Source: WJMT01 sp964599635 (GTDB lineage Bacteria > Acidobacteriota > Aminicenantia > Aminicenantales > Aminicenantaceae). From it: 64,000 bases of DNA. Each line of letters begins with the position of its first letter. The stretch's first letter is position 1. The stretch spans positions 1 through 64,000 of the forward strand of contig CAZRGM010000003.1 in the NCBI GenBank assembly GCA_964599635.1. The letters run 5' to 3'. The notes under the pieces were generated by a model. That model was not told where the DNA came from, ran no database searches, and saw only the letters and a program-made list of their open reading frames with translations. Below are positions 25,367 through 33,669 of this stretch, one piece after another. The position numbers and the translations under genes were made by a program.

Positions 25367-26131
25367 TTATGAAGACTTTTCTTTTAACCTCACATAAACA
25401 TGGGTAGGACCCTCTTCCTCTTCTTTAAACTTCATATCAAATAATTTAGAATGAGATTTAATGAGCTGAGAGAGCTGTTTGTATCCATATGTCCGGGGAT
25501 CAAAACTTGGATCAAGCTGATGAAGATAAAATCCCATGGTGGCTAAATTCGCCCATCCGTCTTCCTGTAAAGCCATATCAAAAGCTCCCTTTAAAAGAGG
25601 AACGGGATCCAACGCTTTTGATTTTTCAGAAGACGTGATAGCTTTTTTCTCAGTTCTCTTTCTTTTTTCGGTTTCTACGGGAGCTAAATTTTCTGTATAA
25701 ATGAAGATATTACAAGCATTTATAAAAGGTTTGGGAGTTGTTTTCTTTCCAATCCCAAGGACAAATATCCCTTCTTCTCTTATTCGGGTGGCTAGCCTTG
25801 TGTAATCGCTGTCACTGGATACGATGCAAAATCCATCCACGAGATTGTTATTTAAAATATCCATAGCGTCAATGATCAAAGCACTGTCAGTCGCATTCTT
25901 TCCCACTGTATATCTGAACTGCTGTATGGGCTGAATCGCCGCATTGTTCAGAGATTCTTTCCAACCCTTCATGTTTGATGTGGTCCAATCTCCATAGATC
26001 CGTCTTATGGTAACCGAACCATATTTACCGGCTTCGGTCAGTATCTCTCCTATCAATCGAGGCCTCGCATTATCCCCATCAATAAGCAGGGCAATTCTTT
26101 TCTCACTGGTTTGTTTAGATTTTTTTGCCAT
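25367..26131 (-). CDS. NYN-domain nuclease with C-terminal OST-HTH/LOTUS domain
   Basis: A 254-residue cytoplasmic protein. Residues 12-150 form a NYN (PIN-like) ribonuclease domain of the LabA/DUF88 type, with acidic metal-binding residues in LLIDGDNARP (Asp18, Asp20), NATDSALIID (79-88) and SSDSDYTRLA (105-114). A lysine-rich linker follows. The C-terminal 80 residues form an OST-HTH/LOTUS domain (LATMGFYLHQLDPSFDPRTY), a fold that binds RNA, notably G-rich RNA. The pair predicts an RNA-directed endonuclease whose target is unknown. The start has a GAGAAGGAAA ribosome binding site. Confidence 0.85.
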   Translation of the reverse strand: MAKKSKQTSEKRIALLIDGDNARPRLIGEILTEAGKYGSVTIRRIYGDWTTSNMKGWKESLNNAAIQPIQQFRYTVGKNATDSALIIDAMDILNNNLVDGFCIVSSDSDYTRLATRIREEGIFVLGIGKKTTPKPFINACNIFIYTENLAPVETEKRKRTEKKAITSSEKSKALDPVPLLKGAFDMALQEDGWANLATMGFYLHQLDPSFDPRTYGYKQLSQLIKSHSKLFDMKFKEEEEGPTHVYVRLKEKSS

Positions 26132-26286
26132 TTTCCTTCTCTTTTTTTTTTATTACAAAATATTTTACCTTTTTTTAAGAATTATTACAAAATCCTATTT
26201 CCCCCAAACTATTCACCATTTACAATTGACAATTCATAGATTACAATGTTTCATTATTATTGAATCAATATAAATTATATTAATTA

Positions 26287-26315
26287 TTGACATTTTATTC
26301 AATGTTTCTTATTAT
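26287..26315 (+). promoter_or_regulatory. Consensus promoter placing satD on a nearly leaderless mRNA
   Basis: TTGACA (26287-26292), a 17-base spacer and TATTAT (26310-26315). The expected transcription start near 26322 is only about four bases before the ATG at 26326, and there is no Shine-Dalgarno sequence. Confidence 0.6.
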
Positions 26316-26325
26316 CTGATACAAC

Positions 26326-26949
26326 ATGAATGATCATTTTATTCTCATCGGACATATTCCAAAAGTTCCCTTAGATCACTCTCAAGAATACCTAAAAATA
26401 CTTAAAACAATGATCTCTTCCTGTTCAAATCGATTCAAATCAACACTCCTTTCCCCTTACTCTATAACCATAGACCACGAATTTTTAGGAATTCCTGCCT
26501 CTTTAAAATCTTCATTGGAGTCTATCTTTTTTTTAGAAGAAATCACGCTAGAATGGAATATATACTTTAAAATATCCTCTGTTATTCATTTTGGAAGCAT
26601 CTCATCAAGATTAAACCAAAAAACATCATCTCAACTTATGGGAGAAGGAATCTCGACTGCTAGAGAAATAATCAACAAGAAGAAAATCTCGCATCCCCGA
26701 ATATTTTTTCACATAAAGCCTGAAAAATTATCCCTTCAGCTTAATAGGCTTTTTAGGGTCCTGGATTCAATAACCTCTGAATGGAACCAAAGGGATTTTC
26801 CGCTCATATCTGACATGTTAAAAAATGATCATAATGAAGAAATCGCGATAAAACACAAAAAAAATAGAAGTCAGATATGGAAAAGACGAAATACACTTAA
26901 AATCAGTGAATACAAAGACCTCAAACAAGTTATTCTGGAAATGTTATAG
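26326..26949 (+). CDS. SatD-family protein
   Basis: A 207-residue protein resembling the SatD family, named after a streptococcal operon for secretion and acid tolerance but without a known biochemical role. The family pattern is visible: an N-terminal FILIGHIPKV-type strand (usually with a DIxxS motif), SITIDHEFLGIP near 45 (usually xxGDEFQG), and GSISSRL followed by MGEGISTAREI (usually the GDAFxxAREA-type segment). The C-terminus (KNRSQIWKRRNTLKISEYKD) resembles a helix-turn-helix, which would fit a DNA-binding role. A strong promoter directly precedes the ATG. I see no operon partner. Confidence 0.6.
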   Translation: MNDHFILIGHIPKVPLDHSQEYLKILKTMISSCSNRFKSTLLSPYSITIDHEFLGIPASLKSSLESIFFLEEITLEWNIYFKISSVIHFGSISSRLNQKTSSQLMGEGISTAREIINKKKISHPRIFFHIKPEKLSLQLNRLFRVLDSITSEWNQRDFPLISDMLKNDHNEEIAIKHKKNRSQIWKRRNTLKISEYKDLKQVILEML

Positions 26950-27062
26950 ATCTTCTACTCTATTCAAAAATATGTATGCCTTATCCACCCATTTCTTATG
27001 AATAACCGGAAGAATTTGACTTTTGTCCTCCCCTGATGTAAACATGTTGGATATGAGATTTG

Positions 27063-28232
27063 ATGACTTACATGATGATAGAGAATAAAACAGACACGAT
27101 CGTTAAACAGTTTAATAATAAATTTCATAAAAAACCCTTATTGGTCCGTTCTCCGGGACGTATCAATCTGATCGGAGAACACACAGACTATAATGAAGGT
27201 TTTGTTCTCCCCTCTGCCATTGACAAGGCAATCATTTTTGCTGTTTCTCCCAACAACCGACGTTTATACCGATTTTATTCCACAGACATGGAAGAGTCTA
27301 TAGAGATCAAAAAAGATTACCTGGAAAAAAGCCCCACTCACTGGGCTAACTATCTATTAGGAGTCATAGATCAAATCAATAAAATGGGATTCGACGTCCC
27401 CGGCATTGACTGTGTTTTTGGGGGGGACATCCCGATAGGTGCCGGGCTATCCTCCTCAGCTGCTCTCGAAGCAGGCCTGGCTTTTTCCATAAACCAAATG
27501 TTTCAGTTAGGCATCTCCAATCTGGATTTGGTGAAATTATCACAAAAAGCAGAAAATGAGTTTGTGGGAGTTCAATGCGGGATCATGGATCAATTTGCTA
27601 ATATTTTCAGTGCTCCTAAAGAAGTGATGAAAATTGACTGCCGTTCCCTTGAATATGAGTATTTTCCATTTGATTTCAAAGACATCCATATTGTGCTCTA
27701 TGACACCCATGTTTCCCATTCTTTAGCCTCTTCTGAATACAATCAAAGAAGACGGCAGTGCAAACAAGGAGTCGAATTACTAAAAAATTATTATCCAGAA
27801 ATAAAAAGTCTTCGAGACGTCAAACCAAAATATTTAGACTCCTTAAAAAATCAGATGAACCCCCTTATATATAAGCGCTGCCATTATGTGGTGAAAGAAA
27901 ATGAAAGACTTTTATCGGCATGTGATGACCTTAGAAAGAAAGACCTCAAATCATTCGGGGAAAAAATGTTTCAAACCCATCAGGGTCTTAAAAGTGAATA
28001 TGAAGTAAGCTGTGACGAGCTCGACTTTCTGGTCCACATGACCCAGGACCAGGATGCTGTCCTGGGCTCCCGAATGATGGGGGCTGGATTCGGAGGATGC
28101 ACCCTTAACTTCATTAAAAAAGAAAGCATGAACCGAATAAATGATCACATAAAAAGTCATTATTTAAATAGATTCAACAAAAAACTGGGAATATACAAAG
28201 TAAAAATCGGGAAAGGGACCCATATAATCTAG
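27063..28232 (+). CDS. galK: Galactokinase
   Basis: About 389 residues from the ATG at 27063; several in-frame starts are clustered (27060-27075) and none has a strong ribosome binding site. GHMP-kinase features are complete: GRINLIGEHTDYNEGFVLP near 30-48 is the galactokinase signature, GGDIPIGAGLSSSAALE near 120-136 is the phosphate loop, and GAGFGGCTL near 340 is motif 3. It phosphorylates galactose with ATP in the Leloir pathway. No galT or galE is adjacent; the next genes are for corrinoid methyl transfer, 34 bases downstream. A TTGACT-17-TAAACA promoter at 27016-27044 is possible. Confidence 0.92.
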   Translation: MTYMMIENKTDTIVKQFNNKFHKKPLLVRSPGRINLIGEHTDYNEGFVLPSAIDKAIIFAVSPNNRRLYRFYSTDMEESIEIKKDYLEKSPTHWANYLLGVIDQINKMGFDVPGIDCVFGGDIPIGAGLSSSAALEAGLAFSINQMFQLGISNLDLVKLSQKAENEFVGVQCGIMDQFANIFSAPKEVMKIDCRSLEYEYFPFDFKDIHIVLYDTHVSHSLASSEYNQRRRQCKQGVELLKNYYPEIKSLRDVKPKYLDSLKNQMNPLIYKRCHYVVKENERLLSACDDLRKKDLKSFGEKMFQTHQGLKSEYEVSCDELDFLVHMTQDQDAVLGSRMMGAGFGGCTLNFIKKESMNRINDHIKSHYLNRFNKKLGIYKVKIGKGTHII

Positions 28233-28266
28233 AGTGAACCCAAAATCACAATGATAAGGAGCTTTC

Positions 28267-28917
28267 ATGATTGACAACAAACGATTATCTGAGATGGGGC
28301 AGGCCATCGTGGAAGGAAACAAAGAAAGGGCTCAGAAGTATGCCAAAGAAGCCATTGAACAAAACCTTGATTTAATGGAAGTGATTGAAAATGGATTTGT
28401 TCCTGGTATTCAGAAAGCCGGCGACTTATGGGAACAGGGAGAATATTTTCTTCCTGAACTCATTACCAGTGCGGAGTGTATGAAAGCCGTGATGTCAATG
28501 CTCCAGCCCGAGCTTAAGAAAAAAAAACTTATGGCAAAATCTCTGGGAAAAATCATTATAGGAACCATAGAAGGAGATATTCATGATATAGGTAAAAATC
28601 TGGTTGCCTCTATGCTTTCTGCCAATGGATTTGATGTGGTTGACTTAGGTGCAGATGTGAAGCTGACAAAATTCATAGAAAAAGCAGAACAAGAAAAAGC
28701 AGATTTTATCTGCGCCTCTTCTCTTCTCACGACCACAATGCTCAAACAGAAAAATCTGATTGATCTTGTTAAAACAAAAAGCATATCCGGCAAATTAAAA
28801 GTTCTGGTGGGAGGAGCTCCTGTCAATAAACAATGGGCGAAAGATATTGGCGCAGACGGGTATGCTGAAAATGCCATGTCCGCTGTCAAGCTAGCCAAAA
28901 CCCTTATCCAGAGATAA
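28267..28917 (+). CDS. Corrinoid (B12-binding) methyltransferase protein, MtbC/MttC-like
   Basis: A 216-residue carrier of a cobalamin cofactor. Residues 1-90 form the helical cap domain. Residues 92-210 form the B12-binding domain with EGDIHDIGKNL, where His106 is the lower cobalt ligand of the DxHxxG motif. GGAPVNKQWAKDIGADGY near 178-195 closes the site. The protein is methylated by the partner MttB-type enzyme and hands the methyl group to a second acceptor. AAGGAG precedes the ATG. It is directly followed (12 bases) by the MttB-family gene, so the two work as a pair. Confidence 0.92.
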   Translation: MIDNKRLSEMGQAIVEGNKERAQKYAKEAIEQNLDLMEVIENGFVPGIQKAGDLWEQGEYFLPELITSAECMKAVMSMLQPELKKKKLMAKSLGKIIIGTIEGDIHDIGKNLVASMLSANGFDVVDLGADVKLTKFIEKAEQEKADFICASSLLTTTMLKQKNLIDLVKTKSISGKLKVLVGGAPVNKQWAKDIGADGYAENAMSAVKLAKTLIQR

Positions 28918-28929
28918 AAGGAAAATAAA

Positions 28930-30399
28930 ATGATTAAACCAATAAGACCCAAATATAAACCTTTGAGTGACAAGCTTATTAAAAAAATATTAAATGAATG
29001 CTACCTCCTTCTGGAGAAATACGGTGTTTTTGTGGAAAACATAGAGGCTGTAAAGCTCTTAAAAAATGCGGGGGCTCCCTTAGATGAATCTGAAAACAGA
29101 ATTTATATAAAGAATGAGCTGGTTGAAAAAGCCCTATCAACAGCTCCTTCGATCATTGAGCTTTATGACAGATCCGGAAAAAAGAAATTTACCATTGGGG
29201 GTGATGAAATTCATTTTGACCCTGGATCTGCGGCTGTCACCATTTTAGATCCCAAAACAAAACTGCAGAGAAAACCCACCACAGAGGATCTTATTCGATT
29301 CGTTCGAGTTACAGATGCTTTAAAAAATATTGACTTTCAAAGCACAGGGATCGTAAGCAGTGATGTCCCCGAAATTCTCGGAGACAGCTATCGACTCTAT
29401 GTGGGTCTTCAATATTCAGAAAAACCTGTGGTTACGGGGACTTTCAGGGTAGAAGGGTTTAAACCCATGCATGATATGCTGGCAGCCGTAAGGGGAAGTG
29501 AAAAAAATCTCCGTGAGAAACCTCTTGCCATATTTGATGCCTGCCCCTCTCCTCCTCTAAAGTGGAGCAATCTCACCACACAGAGTCTCATAGACTGCGC
29601 CAGAGCCGGGATTCCTTCCGAATTAGTATCCATGGGTCTGACCGGAGCCACATCTCCAGTGACATTGGCCGGCACTTTAGTTCAGCATGCCGCAGAAAAC
29701 TTATCAGGCATCGTCATCAGCCAGCTGGCTGAACCAGGTTCCCCTGTTATATTTGGAGGATCTCCTGCCAGCTTTGATATGAGAAAAGGAACCACTCCTA
29801 TGGGAGCCATGGAGACCATGATGATTGATGCCGCCTATGCTCAAATCGCAAAATATCTGAATCTGCCCACCCACGCCTATATGGGGCTCAGTGATTCTAA
29901 ACTCAATGATAACCAGGCAGGCCTGGAATCAGGTATGGGGGCTGTCCTGGCGGCTCTGGCGGGGATCAATGTCATTTCAGGTCCTGGGATGATGGATTTT
30001 GAGAGCTGTCAAAGCCTGGAGAAACTGGTCATTGACAATGAAATCTGCGGAATGGCTCTCAGACTCGTCAAAGGCATTATTCAGCGGGATGAGCCCCTGG
30101 CTCTGAATCTATTTAAAGAAATCACTCCGGACACTCAATTCCTCTCGAATCCCAATACCAGAAAGTGGTACCGGGAAGAACATATATTCCCGGACATCAT
30201 TGACCGGGATATCTATGACGAATGGGTGAATAAAGGAAAAAAATCTATCGCGGATAGAGCCTCAGATAAAATCGAAGAAATCCTTAAGCAGCCGGTCTCT
30301 TTGATCGATTCTGGAACACAAAAAGAGCTTCAGAAAATCATGCTGGCTGATGCCCATTCAAATGGATTTTCTGCTCTCCCGGAAATAAAATCTATGTGA
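28930..30399 (+). CDS. MttB-superfamily methyltransferase, non-pyrrolysine type
   Basis: A 489-residue methyltransferase of the trimethylamine methyltransferase family. It moves a methyl group from a quaternary amine or related compound to the neighbouring corrinoid protein. PKYKPLSDKLIKKIL, HFDPGSAAVTILDP, GLTGATSPVTLAGTLVQH and GLSDSKLNDNQAGLESGMGA follow the family. The frame has no internal amber codon, so pyrrolysine is absent, as in MtgB, MtpB or MtcB, which use glycine betaine, proline betaine or carnitine. The substrate here cannot be read from the sequence. AAAGGAAAATAAA is the ribosome binding site. No RamA-type activator is adjacent; a short MetH-type activation protein lies 1.7 kb downstream. 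Confidence 0.9.
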   Translation: MIKPIRPKYKPLSDKLIKKILNECYLLLEKYGVFVENIEAVKLLKNAGAPLDESENRIYIKNELVEKALSTAPSIIELYDRSGKKKFTIGGDEIHFDPGSAAVTILDPKTKLQRKPTTEDLIRFVRVTDALKNIDFQSTGIVSSDVPEILGDSYRLYVGLQYSEKPVVTGTFRVEGFKPMHDMLAAVRGSEKNLREKPLAIFDACPSPPLKWSNLTTQSLIDCARAGIPSELVSMGLTGATSPVTLAGTLVQHAAENLSGIVISQLAEPGSPVIFGGSPASFDMRKGTTPMGAMETMMIDAAYAQIAKYLNLPTHAYMGLSDSKLNDNQAGLESGMGAVLAALAGINVISGPGMMDFESCQSLEKLVIDNEICGMALRLVKGIIQRDEPLALNLFKEITPDTQFLSNPNTRKWYREEHIFPDIIDRDIYDEWVNKGKKSIADRASDKIEEILKQPVSLIDSGTQKELQKIMLADAHSNGFSALPEIKSM

Positions 30400-30400
30400 C

Positions 30401-31594
30401 TCAACATTCACTGGTTCTCAGTCTTTGAAGTCTTCTTACTGCTTCTCTGAGGGTACTCTCTTTTTTGGCAAAATTAAATCTCACCTGAGTTGTTCCTTTC
30501 TCCCCGCCTGCATAAAAACTGGAGCCCGGGACAACAGCCACCCCGATTTCTCTTGCCAGGTACTCAGCAAATGCCCGATCCTCTGTCCATCCTTTTTGGA
30601 TATAATGATTTTTATTCCATTGGATGTTAGAAAAATCTGCCATCACATAATAGGCTCCCCTGGGCTTGTAATAGGGCATTCTGATTTCATCCAGAACTTC
30701 CAGAAGCCATTTCCTTCTTAAAGCATATTCTTTTCTTATGTCTTCATAATAACTCTTGGGCATGTTTAAGGCTTTGACTCCAGCCTCTTGAAAAGGAGCG
30801 GGCGCACAGACAGTTAAATAATCATGAACTTTTCTTATCGAATTTGTCAGTTCAGGAGAAGCCACGGCCCAGCCTACTCTCCATCCTGTGACTGAGTAAG
30901 TTTTTCCCAGGCCGCTGATGGTGACCGTCCGCTCCTTCATTCCTTTGATGCTGGCCGGGCTTAGATGCTGATAATGGTCATAAGTGATATGCTCATAGAT
31001 CTCATCGCTAACCACTGTGAGTCCATATTTTTCACAGAGCTCAGATATTTTAAAAATCTCTTCACTTGAGAAAATCCTGCCGTTTGGATTCTGAGGAGTG
31101 TTGATGATCATTATTTTAGTTCGGGGATTTATAAGCAGCTCTAATTGATCAAAATCAATCTCATATTCAGGACCCTTTTGCTCAAAAAAAACGGGTTTGG
31201 CTCCAGCCATAAAGCAGTCCGGAACATAGTTTTCATACCAGGGTTCAAAGATAATGACCTCATCCCCTGGATCCGTGAGAGCCAATAGGGCTGCCATGAC
31301 CGCTTCACTCACTCCGCAGGTCACAGTGACTTCAGTTTCAGGATCTGTGGGGATGTGGTTGTACTCTGATGTTTTTTGGGCCACAGCTTTGCGAAACTCG
31401 ATCGATCCAAATGGAAACGTGTACTGATTTTTCTGCCCATAAATCGCCTTTTGAGCCGCATCCAAAATTTCGCCCGGGGGATCAAAATCAGGAAGCCCCT
31501 GAGAAAGATTAACAGCTCCTGTCTCATCTCCCAACCGAGTCATCTCTCTGATCACGGATTCCTGAAAAGGCTTCACTCTTTCAGCCATATTCAT
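30401..31594 (-). CDS. PLP-dependent class I/II aminotransferase
   Basis: A 397-residue fold-type I aminotransferase. LSQGLPDFDPP near 30-40 and YTFPFGSIEFRKAVA near 57-71 are typical of the kynurenine/methionine/glutamine transaminase branch. NTPQNPNGRIF near 164-174, DEIYEHITYD near 197-206 and the PLP-lysine segment SGLGKTYSVTGWRVGW near 226-241 are all intact. It probably transfers amino groups from methionine, aromatic amino acids or glutamine to 2-oxoacids. The start MNMAERV has an ATAGGAGAA ribosome binding site. It converges with the MttB gene, with one base between stops. Confidence 0.87.
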   Translation of the reverse strand: MNMAERVKPFQESVIREMTRLGDETGAVNLSQGLPDFDPPGEILDAAQKAIYGQKNQYTFPFGSIEFRKAVAQKTSEYNHIPTDPETEVTVTCGVSEAVMAALLALTDPGDEVIIFEPWYENYVPDCFMAGAKPVFFEQKGPEYEIDFDQLELLINPRTKIMIINTPQNPNGRIFSSEEIFKISELCEKYGLTVVSDEIYEHITYDHYQHLSPASIKGMKERTVTISGLGKTYSVTGWRVGWAVASPELTNSIRKVHDYLTVCAPAPFQEAGVKALNMPKSYYEDIRKEYALRRKWLLEVLDEIRMPYYKPRGAYYVMADFSNIQWNKNHYIQKGWTEDRAFAEYLAREIGVAVVPGSSFYAGGEKGTTQVRFNFAKKESTLREAVRRLQRLRTSEC

Positions 31595-32120
31595 TTCTCC
31601 TATTTCTTCATGAGTTTTTATAAAAATGGCAACGTTTTCATTATTTATTTCGTTTAGGCGATATGCAAGATTTTTTTAACATTAAGACGAGCCAAACTGA
31701 AATTTAGATATATATGATATTTACAAAATCCTATAGGAGGAGAGGGCCAAAGGATGAGGAATCCCCTGTGAGGGCTGAGCGGGCAGGGTTCCTCTTTAGA
31801 GGAGAGCGAAGCCCGAGCGGGAGTGAGATTAAATGATTTGTGTATCCTCACAAATCATTTGGAGGTTCCAAGGGGGTTTGTCCCCTTGGTCGCAGGGCCT
31901 AAGCCCGAGAAGGGGAGGCAGGGAGCTTTAGCGACCGTTGGAAGGGGGAAATCTTAGATTTCTCCCTCCAAGTTATCGATGGGGGAATCGAACGGGTGAC
32001 GAATTCTTTGCCTTTCTCCTCTGCAACAATCCTGACTCGTGAATAATCCGGGTTTATTACCTAACCTTAACTTTTCATAAAAAATATGAATCGTTAAGAC
32101 TCCGTGATATTATAAAGATA
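31595..32120. other. Gene-free stretch with GC-rich structured element
   Basis: No credible gene. An AT-rich left part is followed by a GC-rich block (about 31730-32000) containing three consecutive hairpins: 31831-31860 (12 perfect pairs, 6-base loop), 31868-31889 (8 pairs, CCAAGGGG/CCCCTTGG) and 31938-31971 (about 15 pairs with one bulge). A copy of the dispersed motif, GACTCGTGAATAATCC plus GGGTT, is at 32034-32054. The block could be a structured RNA or a non-autonomous repeat element. Confidence 0.5.
31831..31971. ncRNA. Candidate structured RNA or repeat: three-hairpin block
   Basis: Three stem-loops in 141 bases, with GC content well above the flanks. The first stem is AAATGATTTGTG paired with CACAAATCATTT. 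The second and third are G-rich on the left arm. No known RNA family was recognised. The strand is unknown because the stems are symmetric. Confidence 0.3.
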
Positions 32121-32723
32121 ATGAAGAGAAATTTCATATTCTTAAATCAGTTTAAAGTTCATATAGAAAATAAAAGGATATTCATCCGTCTTGGTTATAA
32201 AGGGAAAAACAGCAAAATCAATGAATCCGTCATGAGATATATAGATGAACTTCAATCAAAGCTTCCTGATTTGATCAAACCTCAAGCTGTTTATTCCATT
32301 CTCAATTATGAAGAAACAAACAAACATCCTGTTTTTAAGGGAGCTGAAAAAATTGCGTTATGTCTCTGCACCTTAGGCTCTGACCTCGAGAAAAAATGTT
32401 CCAGATTAATAGAACAAGGGGATGTTCTCAAAGGATTTGTACTGGACATCTTGGGTTCTGAAGCCGCTGATGATATAGCGAGACAAAGTGACCATATGAT
32501 TGCCCAAAAAGCAAGAGAGATGAATTTATGGCCCAGTAAAAGATTCAGTCCGGGATATGGGATTTGGGATATCAAAGAACAAAAATATGTGTTTGATGTC
32601 CTGCCTTCAGAAAAAATAGGAGTCTCCCTTACAGATGCCTGTATCATGACTCCCCGCAAATCTGTATCCTTTCGGATTAACTTCTATAAAAACAAAGAAT
32701 TCTCTACCCGGAGATTTTCATAA
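32121..32723 (+). CDS. Stand-alone MetH-type (B12-dependent methionine synthase) activation-domain protein
   Basis: A 200-residue protein matching the AdoMet-binding reactivation domain of cobalamin-dependent methionine synthase. RFSPGYGIWDIKEQK near 140-154 and IGVSLTDACIMTPRKSVSF near 166-184 correspond to the AdoMet-binding and closing motifs (RxSPGYxxxP and LTxxxxMxPxxSxS). In MetH this domain rescues oxidised cobalamin by reductive methylation. As a free protein it may reactivate the corrinoid protein encoded 3.2 kb upstream, or an acetyl-CoA-pathway corrinoid protein. There is no signal peptide. It is a single gene on the plus strand. Confidence 0.82.
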   Translation: MKRNFIFLNQFKVHIENKRIFIRLGYKGKNSKINESVMRYIDELQSKLPDLIKPQAVYSILNYEETNKHPVFKGAEKIALCLCTLGSDLEKKCSRLIEQGDVLKGFVLDILGSEAADDIARQSDHMIAQKAREMNLWPSKRFSPGYGIWDIKEQKYVFDVLPSEKIGVSLTDACIMTPRKSVSFRINFYKNKEFSTRRFS

Positions 32724-32766
32724 TTCTCGCTGATCCATTTTTTATAATAGGTTTTCCTTTCTGTTC

Positions 32767-33657
32767 TTAGACTCTTTGGCCCCCAGAAGTAAAAAACCTC
32801 ATCTGGGCGGACTGAAAAGCCACACTCAGCCAGCTTCGGGCAAAGATAAAGATCTGGCCCCATAGAAAAGCCAAAATGACCATGACCACAGTCTGGGTGG
32901 GAATAAGAACATCAATAAGCCAGTAAAAAACGGCCATCAAAATCCCTGTGACCACCAGTATATAATAAAGAGCTAAAGTGCGGCCCAGTTTTTTCAGAAC
33001 AAAACCCAGGGACCAAAACATATCCCGAAAAACTTTTCTTGAATTTTCCAAAACAATCTTAATCCGCGCATAGTCCATGACCATAAGAACAAAGAAATAG
33101 AAGAAAACAAAAACCGCCAATCGAGCCCAGAACATAACAAAAACCATTTTCTCATTATTCCCTTGGTTTGTTAGAAGCCCCGCAAATAAATGGAAAAAGA
33201 GATTGATTAGAAAAAAACCCACCCAGATAATAAGAGAATAAATCATCAGACGAAAAAAACGGCCGAAAAACCGGCCCGCTCCTTGAAAGAAAAGAGAGGC
33301 AAACCTTTCTTTTTTTTCATTTGACTCCGAACCCAGAAAGATACTTAAAGAAAAAAGGATTCCTCCCCTGAGAAAAATGCCGGCTAGAGAATAGAAAAAA
33401 AACAGAATGATCCCCACGGAAAGAATCGTTCCGAGCTCACCGCTGTGATGGACTAAAATATCCTGGATCACACTGAAGTCTCCCTTTTTCATTAATGTTT
33501 CCGCTTTGGCACTCCAACTAAGGGCATCAGATAGAAAACCAGAGATAAGAAAATACAGAATGGAAGCAAATAAAAAATTGACCAACCATAAAATAAAGAC
33601 CATTTTAGGCCTTAAGGCATCTTTTGTTCCTTGAAAATAGCTTTTCCATACTTTCAT
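32767..33657 (-). CDS. Polytopic membrane protein of unknown function
   Basis: A 296-residue protein with about six transmembrane segments (roughly 19-41, 75-110, 135-165, 172-196, 228-250, 256-280). Between the first two lies a charged loop, probably outside. I do not recognise a family; the overall pattern resembles DUF4013-like or glycerophosphoryl-diester-phosphodiesterase-type membrane domains, but no motif proves it. The ribosome binding site (CAGGAGGCGAAG) overlaps the stop of the upstream M1 peptidase gene, only 12 bases away, so the two are translationally coupled and probably work at the same membrane. Confidence 0.6.
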   Translation of the reverse strand: MKVWKSYFQGTKDALRPKMVFILWLVNFLFASILYFLISGFLSDALSWSAKAETLMKKGDFSVIQDILVHHSGELGTILSVGIILFFFYSLAGIFLRGGILFSLSIFLGSESNEKKERFASLFFQGAGRFFGRFFRLMIYSLIIWVGFFLINLFFHLFAGLLTNQGNNEKMVFVMFWARLAVFVFFYFFVLMVMDYARIKIVLENSRKVFRDMFWSLGFVLKKLGRTLALYYILVVTGILMAVFYWLIDVLIPTQTVVMVILAFLWGQIFIFARSWLSVAFQSAQMRFFTSGGQRV

Positions 33658-33669
33658 CTTCGCCTCCTG

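Noticed and set aside
28930..30399. Pyrrolysine-containing trimethylamine methyltransferase
   Set aside because: The frame has no internal amber codon, so it is the non-pyrrolysine branch.
31654..31851. 65-residue minus-strand open frame
   Set aside because: It overlaps the GC-rich hairpin block, with no start signal and no recognisable domain. Most likely non-coding.
31980..32005. tRNA-like T-loop word (GTTCGATTCC on the minus strand)
   Set aside because: The flanking five bases do not pair as a T-stem, and no acceptor, D-arm or anticodon arm can be formed. No tRNA.
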